A stretch of DNA of 44,588 bases, taken from NCBI GenBank assembly GCA_002812745.2, contig NCSJ02000336.1:1-44588 (forward strand), read 5' to 3'. The notes beneath the pieces were generated by a model. That model saw only the letters and a program-made list of their open reading frames with translations. It had not been told where the DNA came from and did not search any database. Within the stretch, counting starts at the first letter, position 1; each line of letters opens with the position of its first letter. Of the stretch, positions 10,606 to 24,565 are shown piece after piece. A program made the position numbers and the translations under genes. The DNA is from Scytalidium lignicola. Taxonomy: Eukaryota; Ascomycota; Leotiomycetes.

Positions 10606-13129
10606 TCATGAAACCATAACCCCGCCATCCGAGTCCTGCTCTTCCATCCCATCCATATCCATAGTAATTTCACGGACCCCGCTATCCACACCACCGTCAA
10701 TTCCATTCCAAGGCCTTGCAACGCGAGGCCACATTCTCTTATATAGACTGACACCAACCGAGTCTTGTGGATTGATTTTTGCATCAAAAGTTGCCTTGAA
10801 GTATCCATGTGTACCAAGACTCTCTTTGATAAAACCACTTCTGCCTCGCTTGGTCCATAATTGTAGTGCCTTGAACCATTCCACATCTTCTCTGTTAAAG
10901 AACATGTAGCGGATGGTAACGAGCTTCCTGTGGATCTTGTATGGGTGTCCGGTAAGAATGATCCGTTTTGCGATGATGCGTTTAGAAGATGGAGGCAATG
11001 AAGTACCTGTAGCAATGAGAGATAGTGGTGCGCCAGTATCCTCCGTTGCAGCACCAGTTTCAGTGCGTTTAAAGAAAAGTGCTGGAACAGCGCCCCATGT
11101 GAGCGGCCCGATAAAGCTTGCAATGCTAGAAGTTCCTGGGTGCAAGTATCTATCGAACTTGTGCACATCGTTCGGTGTTGTTCCACCTTGAGAAAATAAA
11201 GGATTTATGAAGAAGCGTCTTGGTCCACATTGGATAATTAATTCCTCTTTGGATTTAATTGGCGATGGGTAGTCAGAGCCAAGCGTGATATTAAAATTGA
11301 GTACGGCTCGTTTATGTTCATGGCGAAGAAGAGAGAACATACTTAACGGTTGTGACGGGTTAAACGTTTTTTGAAGGGATGCTGGAACACTTCTGAGGTG
11401 TATATGGACGCGAGTTCTAGGGGCTACTCCTCCCACTAAGGCCTCACGAGTGAATTGGCTCTTTGCTGATTTGTACTCTGGAACTTCGAGTAACCGCCTC
11501 CATTCTTCCGGCTCGTGTGCCTTATCCTCGTCTTCTTCCCACGGACTAGAACGAAGGCTTTTCAGGCCACGATACCGAGCCAGCCTCTCACGAGCTAACA
11601 CATGTGGATGTAGCTCAATCTCATCGGGAAACTCAGGATCATCCTCTGCTTCATTTCCTTTACGTTTTCTGAATGCTGCGAGTTGCTCAACTTCAGCCTC
11701 ATCGTCTGGAGTCGGATCAAGGAACATCTCTGACTGAGGATACTCTGAAGGGGCAGCCTCGGTAGGATCTCGAGGTGCAAACCCTTCAATACCATCCTCA
11801 GGTCTTGGAGCTTCTAAGGTTATATCAGCTTCTTCGTCAACATCTTCCATATCAGATCCAGAGTCAGAAAAGTTATCGCCCAAAAACCAAGCAGCCTGGT
11901 AAGCCGATGTGCCCTTTGGTAATCTTTTAGGCATTTTAGGTAGATGCGTCTCATCGTCTGAAAAGTAATGGTGGTCATCCAGTAATACCCCCCGCTTCTC
12001 CGAGGGTGCTACTGACATGGCTGCATCTTCTTCCTCTTCGGTAACAAGAGTTTCAGGAGCTAGCTCCGCCAGATCATCCTGATCCTCTGTTGGAGTATCA
12101 AGGACTTTCTCGATTTCAGCTTCATCAACTGCCATATCTTCTGATCGCTTCTTTTTTGAAGCTAATGGAGCAGCGGTAATTTTCTCGATCTGGAAGTCCC
12201 CCCAATCACCAACTTGGACTAGCCTATCGGCCTTGAGTGGTTTGCCTCTGACGACTCCTGTAATCATCACATTATCTTGCTGAGTCTCTGGCCATTGGAC
12301 TTCATCAACAAGCATCCAACTTCTATCCTCTCGCCATCGTACCCCTTTAGGTGTTAATGTACATAGCGAGCGCATCAGATTCGAACATTCCTGTCGAGAA
12401 TCTAGGCTGTGTACCTTCTCTTGCTCGGGATGAAAATGTGTGATGTAAGATTTGAGCGATGATAGAACTTGGTTCCTTCTCTTTGGTGGCTCGACTTTCT
12501 CTAGGCCTTGAACAACTGTCAAAAGTGTAGATAGTCCTTGACTTTCCACGCTCCTTAGTATAAGCTCTCCCAAAGGATCTACTTCCTGTTCCGGTGACAA
12601 AATAATTATGACAAAGTCTGCAACCCTAGCAGCATCCAAGCATGCTAATATATCTCGTCTGAGAATAACATATTGAACTTTTTGCTTGAATCGGTCAATA
12701 TCGACACGTGCAAAGCCCTCTGCAGGGACGTCGGCCTCGATATCTAAGCTTCCGTTTAATGATCGAATTGCGGCAGCAGCATCTACATCTTCACAGAGCG
12801 GAATAATAGCAACTATCCTTGGAGCTCCATCTCGTCCCGCAAATATATTTGTTTCTTTTAAGTGTTCCTTATGCTTTACCTGCAGCTTTTGTCGTGCTTG
12901 GTTTCGGCGATCAAATTTGGACATAAGCTGCTGATGTGGTGTCTTACGATGGCTTAGATCTTGTATTTTCCCTACCAATTATTAGTTTAGATATTGAATA
13001 AGGCGATCATAAGAAAATACCTTTTGACTTTTCCTTCAAAGCGCCTTTTGTCGCCTTCCTGGATTTAAAGGGTTTGTGCGAGATTTTGGTTGTGCTCCTG
13101 TGAGAATGAGCAACGGTTGTTGAAGGCAT
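10606..13129 (-). CDS. TSR1: Ribosome biogenesis protein TSR1 (BMS1/TSR1 family)
   Basis: TSR1 is needed for late 40S-subunit maturation in nucleolus and cytoplasm. The model is complement(join(10606..12971, 13021..13129)), giving 824 aa. The 49-nt intron interrupts the conserved N-terminus, which after splicing reads HSHRSTTKISHKPFKSRKA, then KGKIQDLSHRKTPHQQL. The start is at 13129. The order is a basic N-terminus, a degenerate GTPase-like domain lacking a clear P-loop (as in TSR1 but not BMS1), an AARP2CN-type segment, a long acidic middle region (about 300-470), and a C-terminal RIBIOP_C/DUF663-type domain ending with YKRMWPRVARPW. Length is close to yeast TSR1. It is divergent with UTP7, another small-subunit assembly factor. 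Confidence 0.95.
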
Positions 13130-13223
13130 ATTGCCGTTTCCACCGGCTTTGAACCTAAACGGTAAGGAAGCCACGATTGTTATAATTAAAAACTCTCGTC
13201 GCTGTCTATGAGGAGGGGAATGT

Positions 13224-13276
13224 TCAAAAAATTTAGATAGTTACGGGGGATCTTTTTGTGCGCTTATCGCTTATCG
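13224..13276. promoter_or_regulatory. RRPE-like and PAC-like elements in the TSR1/UTP7 divergent promoter
   Basis: The 230-bp gap between the two start codons holds TCAAAAAATTTA (13224-13235), close to the ribosomal-RNA-processing element core. It also holds a direct repeat of GCTTATCG (about 13262-13276), one base away from the PAC element read on this strand (CTCATCG). In yeast these motifs drive co-expression of ribosome biogenesis genes. Their function in this organism is inference. Confidence 0.4.
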
Positions 13277-13359
13277 TAAAATCTTGGCGCTCAAAAAAGT
13301 CGTTATGGCGATACAGGGTCTGCGCCAACTCCAACTTAAAACATCAAAACATTTCCAAT

Positions 13360-15082
13360 ATGGCCGAAGCCTTAGAGCGTGTGGACGATACTGTCGCAGT
13401 TACACACTTCAATGGAGCAGTGCCAATAAAGCGAGCTCGAACAGACCTTGCAACACCTACAGAGCAGGAACTACAATTACGAAGGAGGAAAGCAGCGGAG
13501 AAAGCTTATGGTCGGGGACGTAAAATTCCTTTGAAGAATATAAAGGACAAAAAACTGCGAGCGAACTTAAAAACTCTCGAGAGCAAATACCGAGATGCTG
13601 CACTAAAGTCAAAAGATGCGGAAATTTTACTCGAGAATACCGCCGGTTTCTTAGAACCTGAGAACGAGCTTGAGCGAACATACAAAGTTCGACAAGATGA
13701 AATTCAAAAGGAGGTTGCGATTGAGACGGCAAAGAAGGGTTTCGAGCTGAAATTAGACGGATTAGGGCCGTATGCTTGCGATTATACCAGAAATGGGAGG
13801 GAGCTTCTATTGGCAGGGAGGAAGGGTCATATTGCGACAATGGATTGGAGAGAAGGAAAACTTGGGTGCGAGCTACAACTTGGAGAAACTGTGAGGGATG
13901 TGAAGTGGCTACACAATAATCAATTCTTTGCAGCTGCGCAGAAGAAGTACGTCTATATATATGATCGAGCAGGCGTCGAGATCCATTGCTTGACTAAACA
14001 CATTGAGGTCACACATATGGAGTTTCTACCGTATCACTATCTTCTAGCAACTGTGGTACGTATTATTGGGTTTCTTTTTGTTTCAATTAGATCTAACAAG
14101 AATTTAGGGAAATCCGGGATACTTGAAGTATCAAGATGTTTCAACGGGCCAGCTGGTTATCGAAATTCCAACTCGAATGGGTTCTCCTACATCCTTTACT
14201 CAAAATCCACAAAATGCCATTCTTCATATGGGGCATCAAAACGGAACTGTAACTCTATGGTCACCCAACTCTACTACACCGTTGGTGAAGCTCTTGGCCC
14301 ATCGCGGTCCAGTACGATCCCTTGCTGTAGACCGCGAAGGAAGATATATGGTTTCCACTGGTCAAGATATGAAGATGGCCGTCTGGGATATTCGTATGTT
14401 CAAAGAAGTAAACAGCTACTTCACGCGACAACCAGCATCCTCAGTGGCTATATCGGATCGAGGTTTAACTGCAGTGGGCTGGGGTACGCAAACATCTATA
14501 TGGCGGGGTCTTTTTACAAAGGCTTCTCTAGACCAGGAAAAGATACAGAGTCCCTACATGGCGTGGGGTGGAGAAGGAAAACGGATAGAACGGGTGCGAT
14601 GGTGTCCTTTTGAAGATGTCTTAGGAGTATCACACGACCAGGGGTTCTCTTCTCTATTGGTTTTAGGAGCTGGAGAGCCTAACTTCGATGCCTTGGAAGT
14701 CAATCCTTTCGAGACGACCAAGCAACGTCAAGAAGCAGAAGTGAGAACACTTCTGAACAAATTGCAACCGGAAATGATTTCTTTGAATCCAGAGTATATC
14801 GGTAATCTAGATCTGTTATCAGCTGAGCAAAGAAAGGCCGAGCAAGATTTGGATAAGAAACCGGTGGATCTAATAGCTGATATCAAGAACAGAGGACGAG
14901 GCAAAAATAGCAGTTTGAGGAAATACCTGAGGAAGAAGGGTTCAAAGAATATTATTGACCAGAGAAGATTGAAGATTGAGGAGCTTAGAAAGAGCCAGAT
15001 GGAGAGGCAGAAAAACAGATTGAAGGATACAGAAGAGGAGCTCGGTCCTGCTTTAGGACGCTTTGCAAGGAAAGGAGCATAA
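13360..15082 (+). CDS. UTP7: U3 snoRNP/SSU processome WD40 protein UTP7 (WDR46 family)
   Basis: UTP7 is a structural component of the SSU processome that processes 18S rRNA in the nucleolus. The model is join(13360..14055, 14108..15082), giving 556 aa with a 52-nt intron. The basic N-terminus (KIPLKNIKDKKLRANL) and WD repeats in the middle (for example HRGPVRSLAVDREGRYMVST, AVWDIR) are visible. The BING4-type C-terminal region carries NPFETTKQRQEAEVRTLLNK and a basic coiled tail. The start at MAEALER is chosen because the in-frame upstream Met (13258) adds about 34 basic residues that overlap the shared promoter. It is head-to-head with TSR1. Confidence 0.94.
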
Positions 15083-15482
15083 TTAATTGTATAGATTCAG
15101 CTGAGGTGCTCAAATACATGATGCCTTTGGTTACATTCCCTGAATGACGCTATTATTACAGCGTATTGCAGGGTATTGATAGCCAAAGGTCGGGGTACTT
15201 ACAACACCCAAATCTTCAGCGCCTATTTAGTGTCTTACATTAACATTTTACCACCTTCTCTGTATATTGTTGATACATATGGAATATATGCTGATGTACT
15301 TCGAAGGGAATCAGGGGTATTTTAAGGCGTTTGATAGGGGGGCTTTTTTTGTCAGGCTAACAACATCGTTATTGTTATCAGAGCAAAATGTATGTCACAA
15401 AAAGTACTATTACTATCTGGGTAGATAATTTCATTATAACATTTGTTACGAATGGAAATATCGGCTGTTGGGTGTTATTCTT
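15083..15482. other. Convergent intergenic region UTP7/ureG
   Basis: This region holds the 3' ends of two convergent genes and one copy of a short dispersed repeat (15150-15184). I see no coding frame worth reporting. Confidence 0.5.
15150..15184. repeat. Short dispersed repeat, copy 1
   Basis: About 35 bp, with the core ATTACAGCG and GATTGATAGCC-like end (TATTGATAGCC). It aligns with 20885-20920 at 30 identical positions, five substitutions and one 1-bp gap. It lies in the 3' gap between UTP7 and ureG. Confidence 0.6.
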
Positions 15483-16489
15483 TTACTTCAATTCCTCCAA
15501 TCCATCTGTCGGTTTAGGACCGCCCCTTTCCTTACTGACAGTCTCGGCTCCACTTCCCTTCCAGGCACTTTTAATCAAGCCAACAATATGATCCATACCA
15601 ACACCCTTCTTAACCTGGGCAAATACTGTTGGACCACCCTCCCGCATCTTCCTAGCATCCCTATCCATGACATCCAAATCGGCCCCAACGGCCTCGGCGA
15701 GATCGGTCTTGTTAACAACCAACAGATCACTCTGTGTGATTCCTGGACCACCTTTCCTAGGGATCTTATCACCGCCACTAACATCAATAACATAGATGAT
15801 ATAATCCGCCAGCTCACGCGAGTAGTTAGCAGCGAGATTATCACCTCCAGATTCAATTAGCAAGATATCCGTCTTGAATTCCCGCTGCAAATCTTCCAGA
15901 GCAGCTAGGTTGGTGGAAATATCCTCTCGTACTGCCGCATGGGGACAACCTCCAGTCTCTATAGCACGAATTCGATTTGCAGGTAGAGCTTTGTGCTTGG
16001 TTAGAAACTCAGCATCCTCTCGCGTAAAGATGTCGTTTGTAACTGCTGCGACTGAGTACTTTTCCCGTAGTGCTAGGCAAAGAGCAAGCATCAGGGCTGT
16101 TTTTCCAGATCCAACGGGTCTAAACATATATTTATTAGCACGCAAGATACATATACGATAGGTGAAAGGATGACTGAGACAGGTAGGAGAGCTCACGTGA
16201 AAGCTTCACTACACGTGATCACCCCTCCTTCCATTAACCCCGCGATGCCCTTGGGCATTCAAAGAAAAAAATGATAGGGAAAAAATGAAGACAACGAGAT
16301 CTGGATTATCTACCCTCCAATTCCGACAGTAAAAGCTCGTTCTGACCAATCTCTCCCTTCTATAATTGGCATCTCTCTTCCCATATAGCTACCGGGTCCG
16401 TCGAGGATCTCATGAGTGTGTCCATGGCCGCCTGCAGCGTGGTCATGAGAGTGTGAAAGCCCGTTCTCATGGGAGTGAGTGTGAGACAT
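15483..16489 (-). CDS. ureG: Urease accessory GTPase UreG
   Basis: UreG hydrolyses GTP to drive nickel insertion into apo-urease, in the cytosol. The model is complement(join(15483..16119, 16314..16489)), giving 270 aa. The 194-nt intron falls inside the P-loop, which after splicing reads GPVGSGKT (residues 59-66). Downstream the family motifs [58 protein letters not shown] and VVNKTDL (the NKxD base-recognition motif) are all intact. The N-terminus is His-rich, with nine His in the first 26 residues, consistent with nickel binding as in other plant and fungal UreG proteins. A Met five codons upstream (16504) is an alternative start. Confidence 0.96.
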
Positions 16490-16987
16490 AATGGAGAAAT
16501 TCAATTAAAATGTATAGAATAAATCTCTCAGTTCTTTGCTTGAATTCCAGGACACAGTTAAAGGTATGAAAAGTATTTTGCTTACTGGAGCTGCCTTTGA
16601 TAAGGTTTAGCTAGCGGTAGCTTTATCCAAAGGACTCTCGTAATTTGCCGCCACCCCACGTCGGATAGATGGGAGCAAATCCAACCAATCAAAGAACTTA
16701 TTTCGAGATTTTTACACAAGTAGCTGGTTGTTTCTTCAACTTCCACTAGGTAGTGTATACAATTATACAATTTTTGTTGAAATATTGAGTTACCAAGATA
16801 TGGAGCACTACCAAATACTTTTAATCATCTTTAACTAAACTTGTCATACAAGCTTTCCATATCTATTACAATGTTCTCCTCAATAGTTTTAATTCTAGAA
16901 TCCTTACAACAGTCCATTCATATCGATTATCTTGTCATAGAATTCTGCCTCGCAGTTTCAGCACCTATTATTCCCTTAGGAAATTGC
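16490..16987. other. Intergenic region upstream of ureG
   Basis: This is AT-rich DNA holding the ureG promoter and the 3' end of the glucoamylase gene, both on the minus strand. I see no gene. Confidence 0.5.
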
Positions 16988-19128
<2,141 letters not shown>

Positions 19129-19213
19129 CTTATATACAACAATCCAGCAGTCAGATTTGAGAAAACTGAAGACGATGAGGAATGAGAAGAATTTTAGAGA
19201 GCACGCTCAAAAT

Positions 19214-19221
19214 TTTATATA
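19214..19221 (-). promoter_or_regulatory. TATA box of the glucoamylase gene
   Basis: The minus strand reads TATATAAA about 86-93 bases upstream of the glucoamylase ATG, a suitable distance for a core promoter with a short 5' UTR. A strong TATA box fits an inducible secreted enzyme. Confidence 0.6.
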
Positions 19222-20160
19222 CTCTTTAGACCTTAGTTCGTCTCGCATAGATTTCTCTTCTATCAAATATTGAAACGATCACCGCAAACCTACCTCTTCC
19301 TCCCTAAGAGACAATACGGCCGACGTCGCCGGTCATTGGAGGGAGGCAAGTCCAGAGCTTGGACAGCCATCCACGAACGAACTTCCGTCATTTAAGTTTT
19401 TGCGAAGGGTCTCGGCGACAGCATTATTATCCTTGTAGATAATGACGGCGCATTCGCAGGCTCTGGCACGCTGTCAAAATCCCACCTAGCGTTGATCCTA
19501 GTAGCTCGGACAGTAGAAATGCTTGTTCTCTCCGCCCCTGACCTAATAACCCGCCTACAAGTGGTCCCCCGTGGCATTCATGGTCACAATATTCTAACAT
19601 ATTTCCATCTATTTCGTAAGTACCGACAGCCCTGTGTTGTTTAGTAGACGATGGTATCAGCAGTCAGCAACGCCACAACGCTCAGAGCTCGAAGCGAAGC
19701 AGAGAGACAGTACGGCGCAGTAGAACAGGGGATGCTGCAGCACCCCGCAACTACAGGTTGCGATACGATTTCGACTGCCATTCGGTCCGTCCTTCTCTCT
19801 ACGGAATGACACTACAAAGTCAACGTCGTTAGTGCATAAGAAGAAGAATAATGCTGCAATAATATCCGAAAACTAATGCGCGTCGCTGAGCCGAGGATGC
19901 AAATTCCCGTCATAGTATTATCACCGAATCGCACTCTACTAGGATTCTATCTAAGAAATGACCCAATTCGACCGAAGAACGTCCGTCAAGGCATGGTCAT
20001 ACTTTAATATGGGACTAAATCTCCATGTGAGACTGAGATAACACCAGCACGAATGAATTAACGTAGAGATGTCTGTTCCAAAAGAGGGTATACGCGGCTG
20101 TCAAACAATCTTTACTTCGGCCTAAGTTCCCAATCTAGCTTCATCTAACATCCCAGATAC

Positions 20161-20176
20161 TGTCATTATAATGACA
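20161..20176. repeat. Perfect 16-bp palindrome
   Basis: TGTCATTATAATGACA is its own reverse complement. It lies about 1 kb from both flanking start codons. It could be a dimeric regulator site or chance in AT-rich DNA. Confidence 0.5.
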
Positions 20177-20884
20177 AAATTCTGACGGTGTGCACCTATA
20201 TTATTTATAAAAAAATTAGCCTCGGCCCACCCTCAGAAACGAATGCTAAAGTTTCTGGGAAAGATATATACCTATAGCGAAATAAGTTACACTATCAGAA
20301 TTCCTTATTGCTTGAGCAGGTGTTAATGCTGTTATGTCATTCCAACGGTACGCATAATCTAGCAAATTGTTTGGTTCATCAGCAACAGATTTAGAGTGAG
20401 CAATCTGTAGATATGTTCATTTAGTAACTGTGCAGACTAATATTTTAAAAAGGACTTGCCTCGTGTAATAAAATTACATCTAACAGTAAATTCCTGTAGT
20501 AGCTGTCAACACAATTAGCCCCCGGGGCAAAACAGCTCATAGAATGTATATATTCTAAAAGTAAGGAGGAAGGCAAGTTTTTACTACTAGATGAGAGGAA
20601 AGAATTTAAGAGTCTTTTAAACAACAGCACATCCATTTCTGTACTAAGAGAGAGTATACAAAGTAATACACACGATAGAGCTTGGGTGGTTAGTAGGTGA
20701 TAAATTGTATAATGAAGAATTAGTTAACAATTTTTGTATTTGAAAAGTTGATTGGGTTATAAATAGCTCTTAACTGGTTATAATAGACTCAGGGTGTACT
20801 TTCAGATGCATGAAGCGTTCGTCGAAATAAAGAAGCAGGCTCTACAGTGAATGAGGTGTCTAACTCGTAACGAAGTAAAGCCTA

Positions 20885-20954
20885 CTATAATTACAGCGCC
20901 TTACAGGGCCATTGATAGCCTAAAAGTTGCTGTAATTACAGGGCACTGTCAGCG
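20885..20954. repeat. Short dispersed repeat, copy 2, with internal duplication
   Basis: The first 36 bp (20885-20920) match 15150-15184. Immediately after comes a 12-bp palindrome, CTGTAATTACAG, and a second ATTACAGGGC...CAGCGCT block that resembles the repeat start. This suggests a small duplicated or folded-back element about 70 bp long. Confidence 0.5.
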
Positions 20955-21214
20955 CTAAATTATTTAGTACCACACTAGTACTCCGTACTGTATGTAAGAA
21001 CCTTGCGATGACCTTTTGCCGCGACCTAACAGCGTTTTAAAACCACCCGGTTTTCACGGCTAATTGCTCGCTTCTTTAGTTTAAGGCTAGTCCGTATTTG
21101 GCAAGGTCATTTCTCCAAGCGGCAACATCGAAGTCAACTATCTGGAACGTCCTCATCACAAATACAAGTCCGAAACCTATTCGACAGTCTTCTGTTTGAC
21201 AAATATCGCCCACC

Positions 21215-23262
21215 ATGACAGACGCGATATCTATTGAAGAAACTAACCGTCTTCGGGTATCCCTGGGAATGAAACCCTTGCCGGTTCCAGGTGCGAGTGG
21301 TCCAGTCTTCAAAGAAGCGACCGCCTCAAAAGACGATACAGAAGCAGGAAGCACTCTAGAGTCGCGTGAAGCAGAGAGTTACGAGAATTATCGCAAAGCA
21401 CGCGAGGCGGAAGAAGCAAAACGAAGACGTGAAGAGAAGGCTGAGGCAATCAAAAAGGCTCGAGATGCTGCTAAACGGTTTTCAAAGCTGGAAGGCAAAG
21501 GCCTCGCCGACGAGGACGATAATGATATGGATGCGAAGGGTTGGTTAATGAAACAGAAGAAACGGCAAAAGGAGATAGAAAAGGCGAGAAAGAAACAACA
21601 AGAACAGGAAGAGGCTGAGGCGGCGGCAACAGCACAGTACACTGCCAGGGATCTTGCTGGAGTGAAGGTAGGGCATGAATTGGATGCCTTCGGGGAAGGT
21701 GAAGACCAGGTTCTTACTCTCAAAGATACCACAATCGATGGCAATGAGGAAGAAGGCGATGAGCTAGAAAACTTGGAACTACGTGAAAGGGAAAAGCTAG
21801 AAGAAAAACTTGAGCTCAAGAAGAAGAAGATAGTTTACAACCCGAATGATATCGATGAGACTGGAGAGGGCGGCATTCTTGCCCAATATGATGAGGAGAT
21901 TGACGGCAAAAAGCAGAAGAAATTCACGCTTGATGGAATGGGAAGTGCTGCGGAGACTAGCCTTTTAGATGGCACCTCACAGAAGTCTAAACCCAAGATA
22001 ATAAGCTTAGACATGTTAAGTAAGTACTATAATATTTCCAAAGTCTTCCCCATTTTCAGCTTGCTAACATCTATCACAGAAGATGAACCTAAGTCTGATT
22101 ACATGGATATCTCGGATATAAAAATTAAGAAGCCAAAAAAGAAGAAAACAAAATCTACTCGTCAAAAGACGGCTGATGATGATGATATGTTTCCAAGTGT
22201 AGAAGAGACAGGTATCACTAAACAAAATGGCTCTATGGAATTGGACCAGCCGATTGAAGTGCCAAAGAAACGCTCTTTCCAAGACGTATCTTTTGTAGAT
22301 GATGATGATCTACAGTCGTCATTAGCAGCGCAAAGGAGAGATGTCTTGAAGAAGAGAAAAAGGGTGAGGCCAGAAGATATAGCTCAACAACTCCGAGAAG
22401 AGGCTTCTGCAACACCAGCTAAAGCAGAGGAAGACAATGAGCCAGCAGGCCTGGTCATAGATGAGACCTCGGAATTTGTTGCAAACTTACAGAGGCCAAC
22501 TGCGCCAGAGTCTAGACGGAGATCTACTTCTCGACAGGCTGAGACTGTAACAGTTATGAATACCGACTCAGATGAAGAAGGCGACGTAAACATGGACCGA
22601 TCCTACGCGGACATAGAATATGAGCAAGACGGAGAAGAAAGAATCAAGCGAGAAGAATCAGTTAATGCAGACCTAACCGTAAACGGATTAGAGGAAGAGG
22701 CTACATTGGATAAGGGCCTGGGATCTACACTAAAACTTCTGAGGGAGAGAGGTATTTTGAAACCGGCGGATTCTGAGGATTTGAACGAGGTGTTCAGGAA
22801 GAAGCAACTGTTTCTTGCAGAGAAACAACGACGCGAGACAGAAGCCGAGAAAAAAGCTCNGAACCCAAAGAGAACGAGATCGAACAACAGGTCGTCTCGA
22901 TCGTATGTCGGCTCGCGAAAAAGAAGAGTATGCACGCTCCCAGAATACGTATCGTGACCAACAGGAATCTCGTCTCCTCGCAGAACACTTTAACAAGGAG
23001 TATAAACCAAAGGTGGAGCTCAAATATATTGACGATTTCGGTCGACAAATGAACCAGAAGGAGGCGTTCAAACACCTTTCACATCAGTTCCATGGCAAAG
23101 GAAGTGGAAAGCAAAAGACGGAGAAACTACTCAAGAAGATCGAAGATGAAAAACGACGGGAGGCAAAGAGTGCGCTAGATGGTGGTCAAATGGGCGGTAT
23201 GAGCAGCGTCACTTCACAGCAACTTNAAAAAACAGAGACAAGCAGGTGTCAGACTTGCTTAA
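21215..23262 (+). CDS. SNU66: U4/U6.U5 tri-snRNP-associated protein SNU66 (SART1 family)
   Basis: SNU66 is a spliceosome component acting in tri-snRNP assembly in the nucleus. The model is join(21215..22019, 22080..23262), with a 60-nt intron that is a multiple of three and has a GCTAAC branch site. The N-terminus [19 protein letters not shown] is the SART1 hallmark. A long charged, coiled region follows. The C-terminal block holds [37 protein letters not shown] and a final GVRLA. Two Ns (22860 and 23226) each shift the frame by +1 as written. Leaving each N out restores one frame, a 661-aa protein and the expected C-terminus. The breaks are therefore assembly artefacts, not a pseudogene. Confidence 0.93.
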
Positions 23263-24565
23263 AAACTTTATTGCCGTATATTCGAGTATTGGCTAAAGCA
23301 AAGGAGCGTTTCGTTTAATCTAAAAGGTGCAACCTCCTTACCTTACACTTTGTACTTATTAGATATTCATCAATGCTGACACTTTTTCCAAAGAGATGCA
23401 TCGATTTCATCCTGAAATTGCATTCTGGTGCGTTTTTGCCTTTTCTGATACTGAACTCGGTTAAAATAGGTTGATTTCTCTTTTGTTTGGACCCTCACTT
23501 TCGATCCGTTTCTACATGGATCACACTGATCTTTGGGTATGTTTGTTTTTCTAAATTATTTATTAATTTAAGATAAGTTAATTTCAGTTCTTTATACGTA
23601 TATATATATCTAGCACCAATGTTGCTACTATACTTTGACTGAATCTCTATATTTCTCTACTTTAATATCCTACTTTCTCTGATGACCCCATTTGCACTTT
23701 ATACTTCTCTATGAACATGATGCAATAACGCTTATATGGTCGACTACGTAAGAGGATGAGTTCGCGTAAACGTTGAACAATTAATCAGGACAAAGTAATC
23801 ATCAAATAACGAAAGCACTTCAATAGAGCAGTCCATGATCTGGGGGTAAAACCAAAACTTCTGAGGATAGCTGTTGAAGGAATGCGTAGTAATAGATATG
23901 TTAATAGACTGACAGTAACACGAAGTGGCACCTACGTAACTTTCTTGTTTAGATAGCGCATATACTTATGCAAAATACCATCAACGACCCTTCAGATCGG
24001 AAATCTGACATTAACTCATTTCTACATGTAATCTATCAAGTGGAACAGACCTGAAAATATGAAACGTTGATTACGCTTGATAGACTGCACTAATGTAGTC
24101 GCCCTCCCCTATATTTTACACTTCCGGCCATTAAATTATTGTCTTACTGATTCGATCTTTGTTATTCTGTGATATAGTTAATACCGAAATAATGGTTAAA
24201 CTAGCTATATCTGGGTATGAATGGGATTTTAATGGTAATCATCTTTATCCGGAAGGAGATCTGGCAAAATCAATGTATGCTGTGCACGATTAGAATTGAA
24301 GTCTATTGACTTTTACCCAAATACNTTTTTTTGATACCAGGGGAACTGAAATAATTTTCTCAAAACAGCTTGCCTTTACACTAGAATACTTTCATATTTA
24401 CGATAGAGTCGTGGGCATTAGATAATGTTCTAGAATTGAGTTAAATGGTAGAGAAGGTTTTGACATGATTATCTTGATCGTAAAAATCTATACCTCGTAT
24501 TCTATCAGGGTATGTCGCTTCTAACCGAAGTATTAAAACATGAAGCAGGACAGCTAACGGTGTAG
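23263..24565. other. Intergenic region, convergent 3' ends of SNU66 and NRK1
   Basis: This is AT-rich DNA with an N at 24325 before a T run. I see no gene, RNA or repeat worth naming. Confidence 0.5.

Larger units (their letters stand above)
19129..21214. other. Long divergent intergenic region, glucoamylase/SNU66
   Basis: Two kilobases contain both promoters, a TATA box for the glucoamylase, a 16-bp palindrome and a second copy of a small repeat. Small open frames (for example 19392-19577, 20445-20636) show no recognisable features. Confidence 0.5.

Noticed and set aside
13258..13359. UTP7 starting at an upstream in-frame ATG
   Set aside because: The extra 34 residues are unlike the family and would occupy much of the shared divergent promoter.
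21215..23318. SNU66 as a pseudogene or as two overlapping genes
   Set aside because: Both frame breaks coincide with single Ns, and leaving these out restores a full-length protein with the expected family ending.
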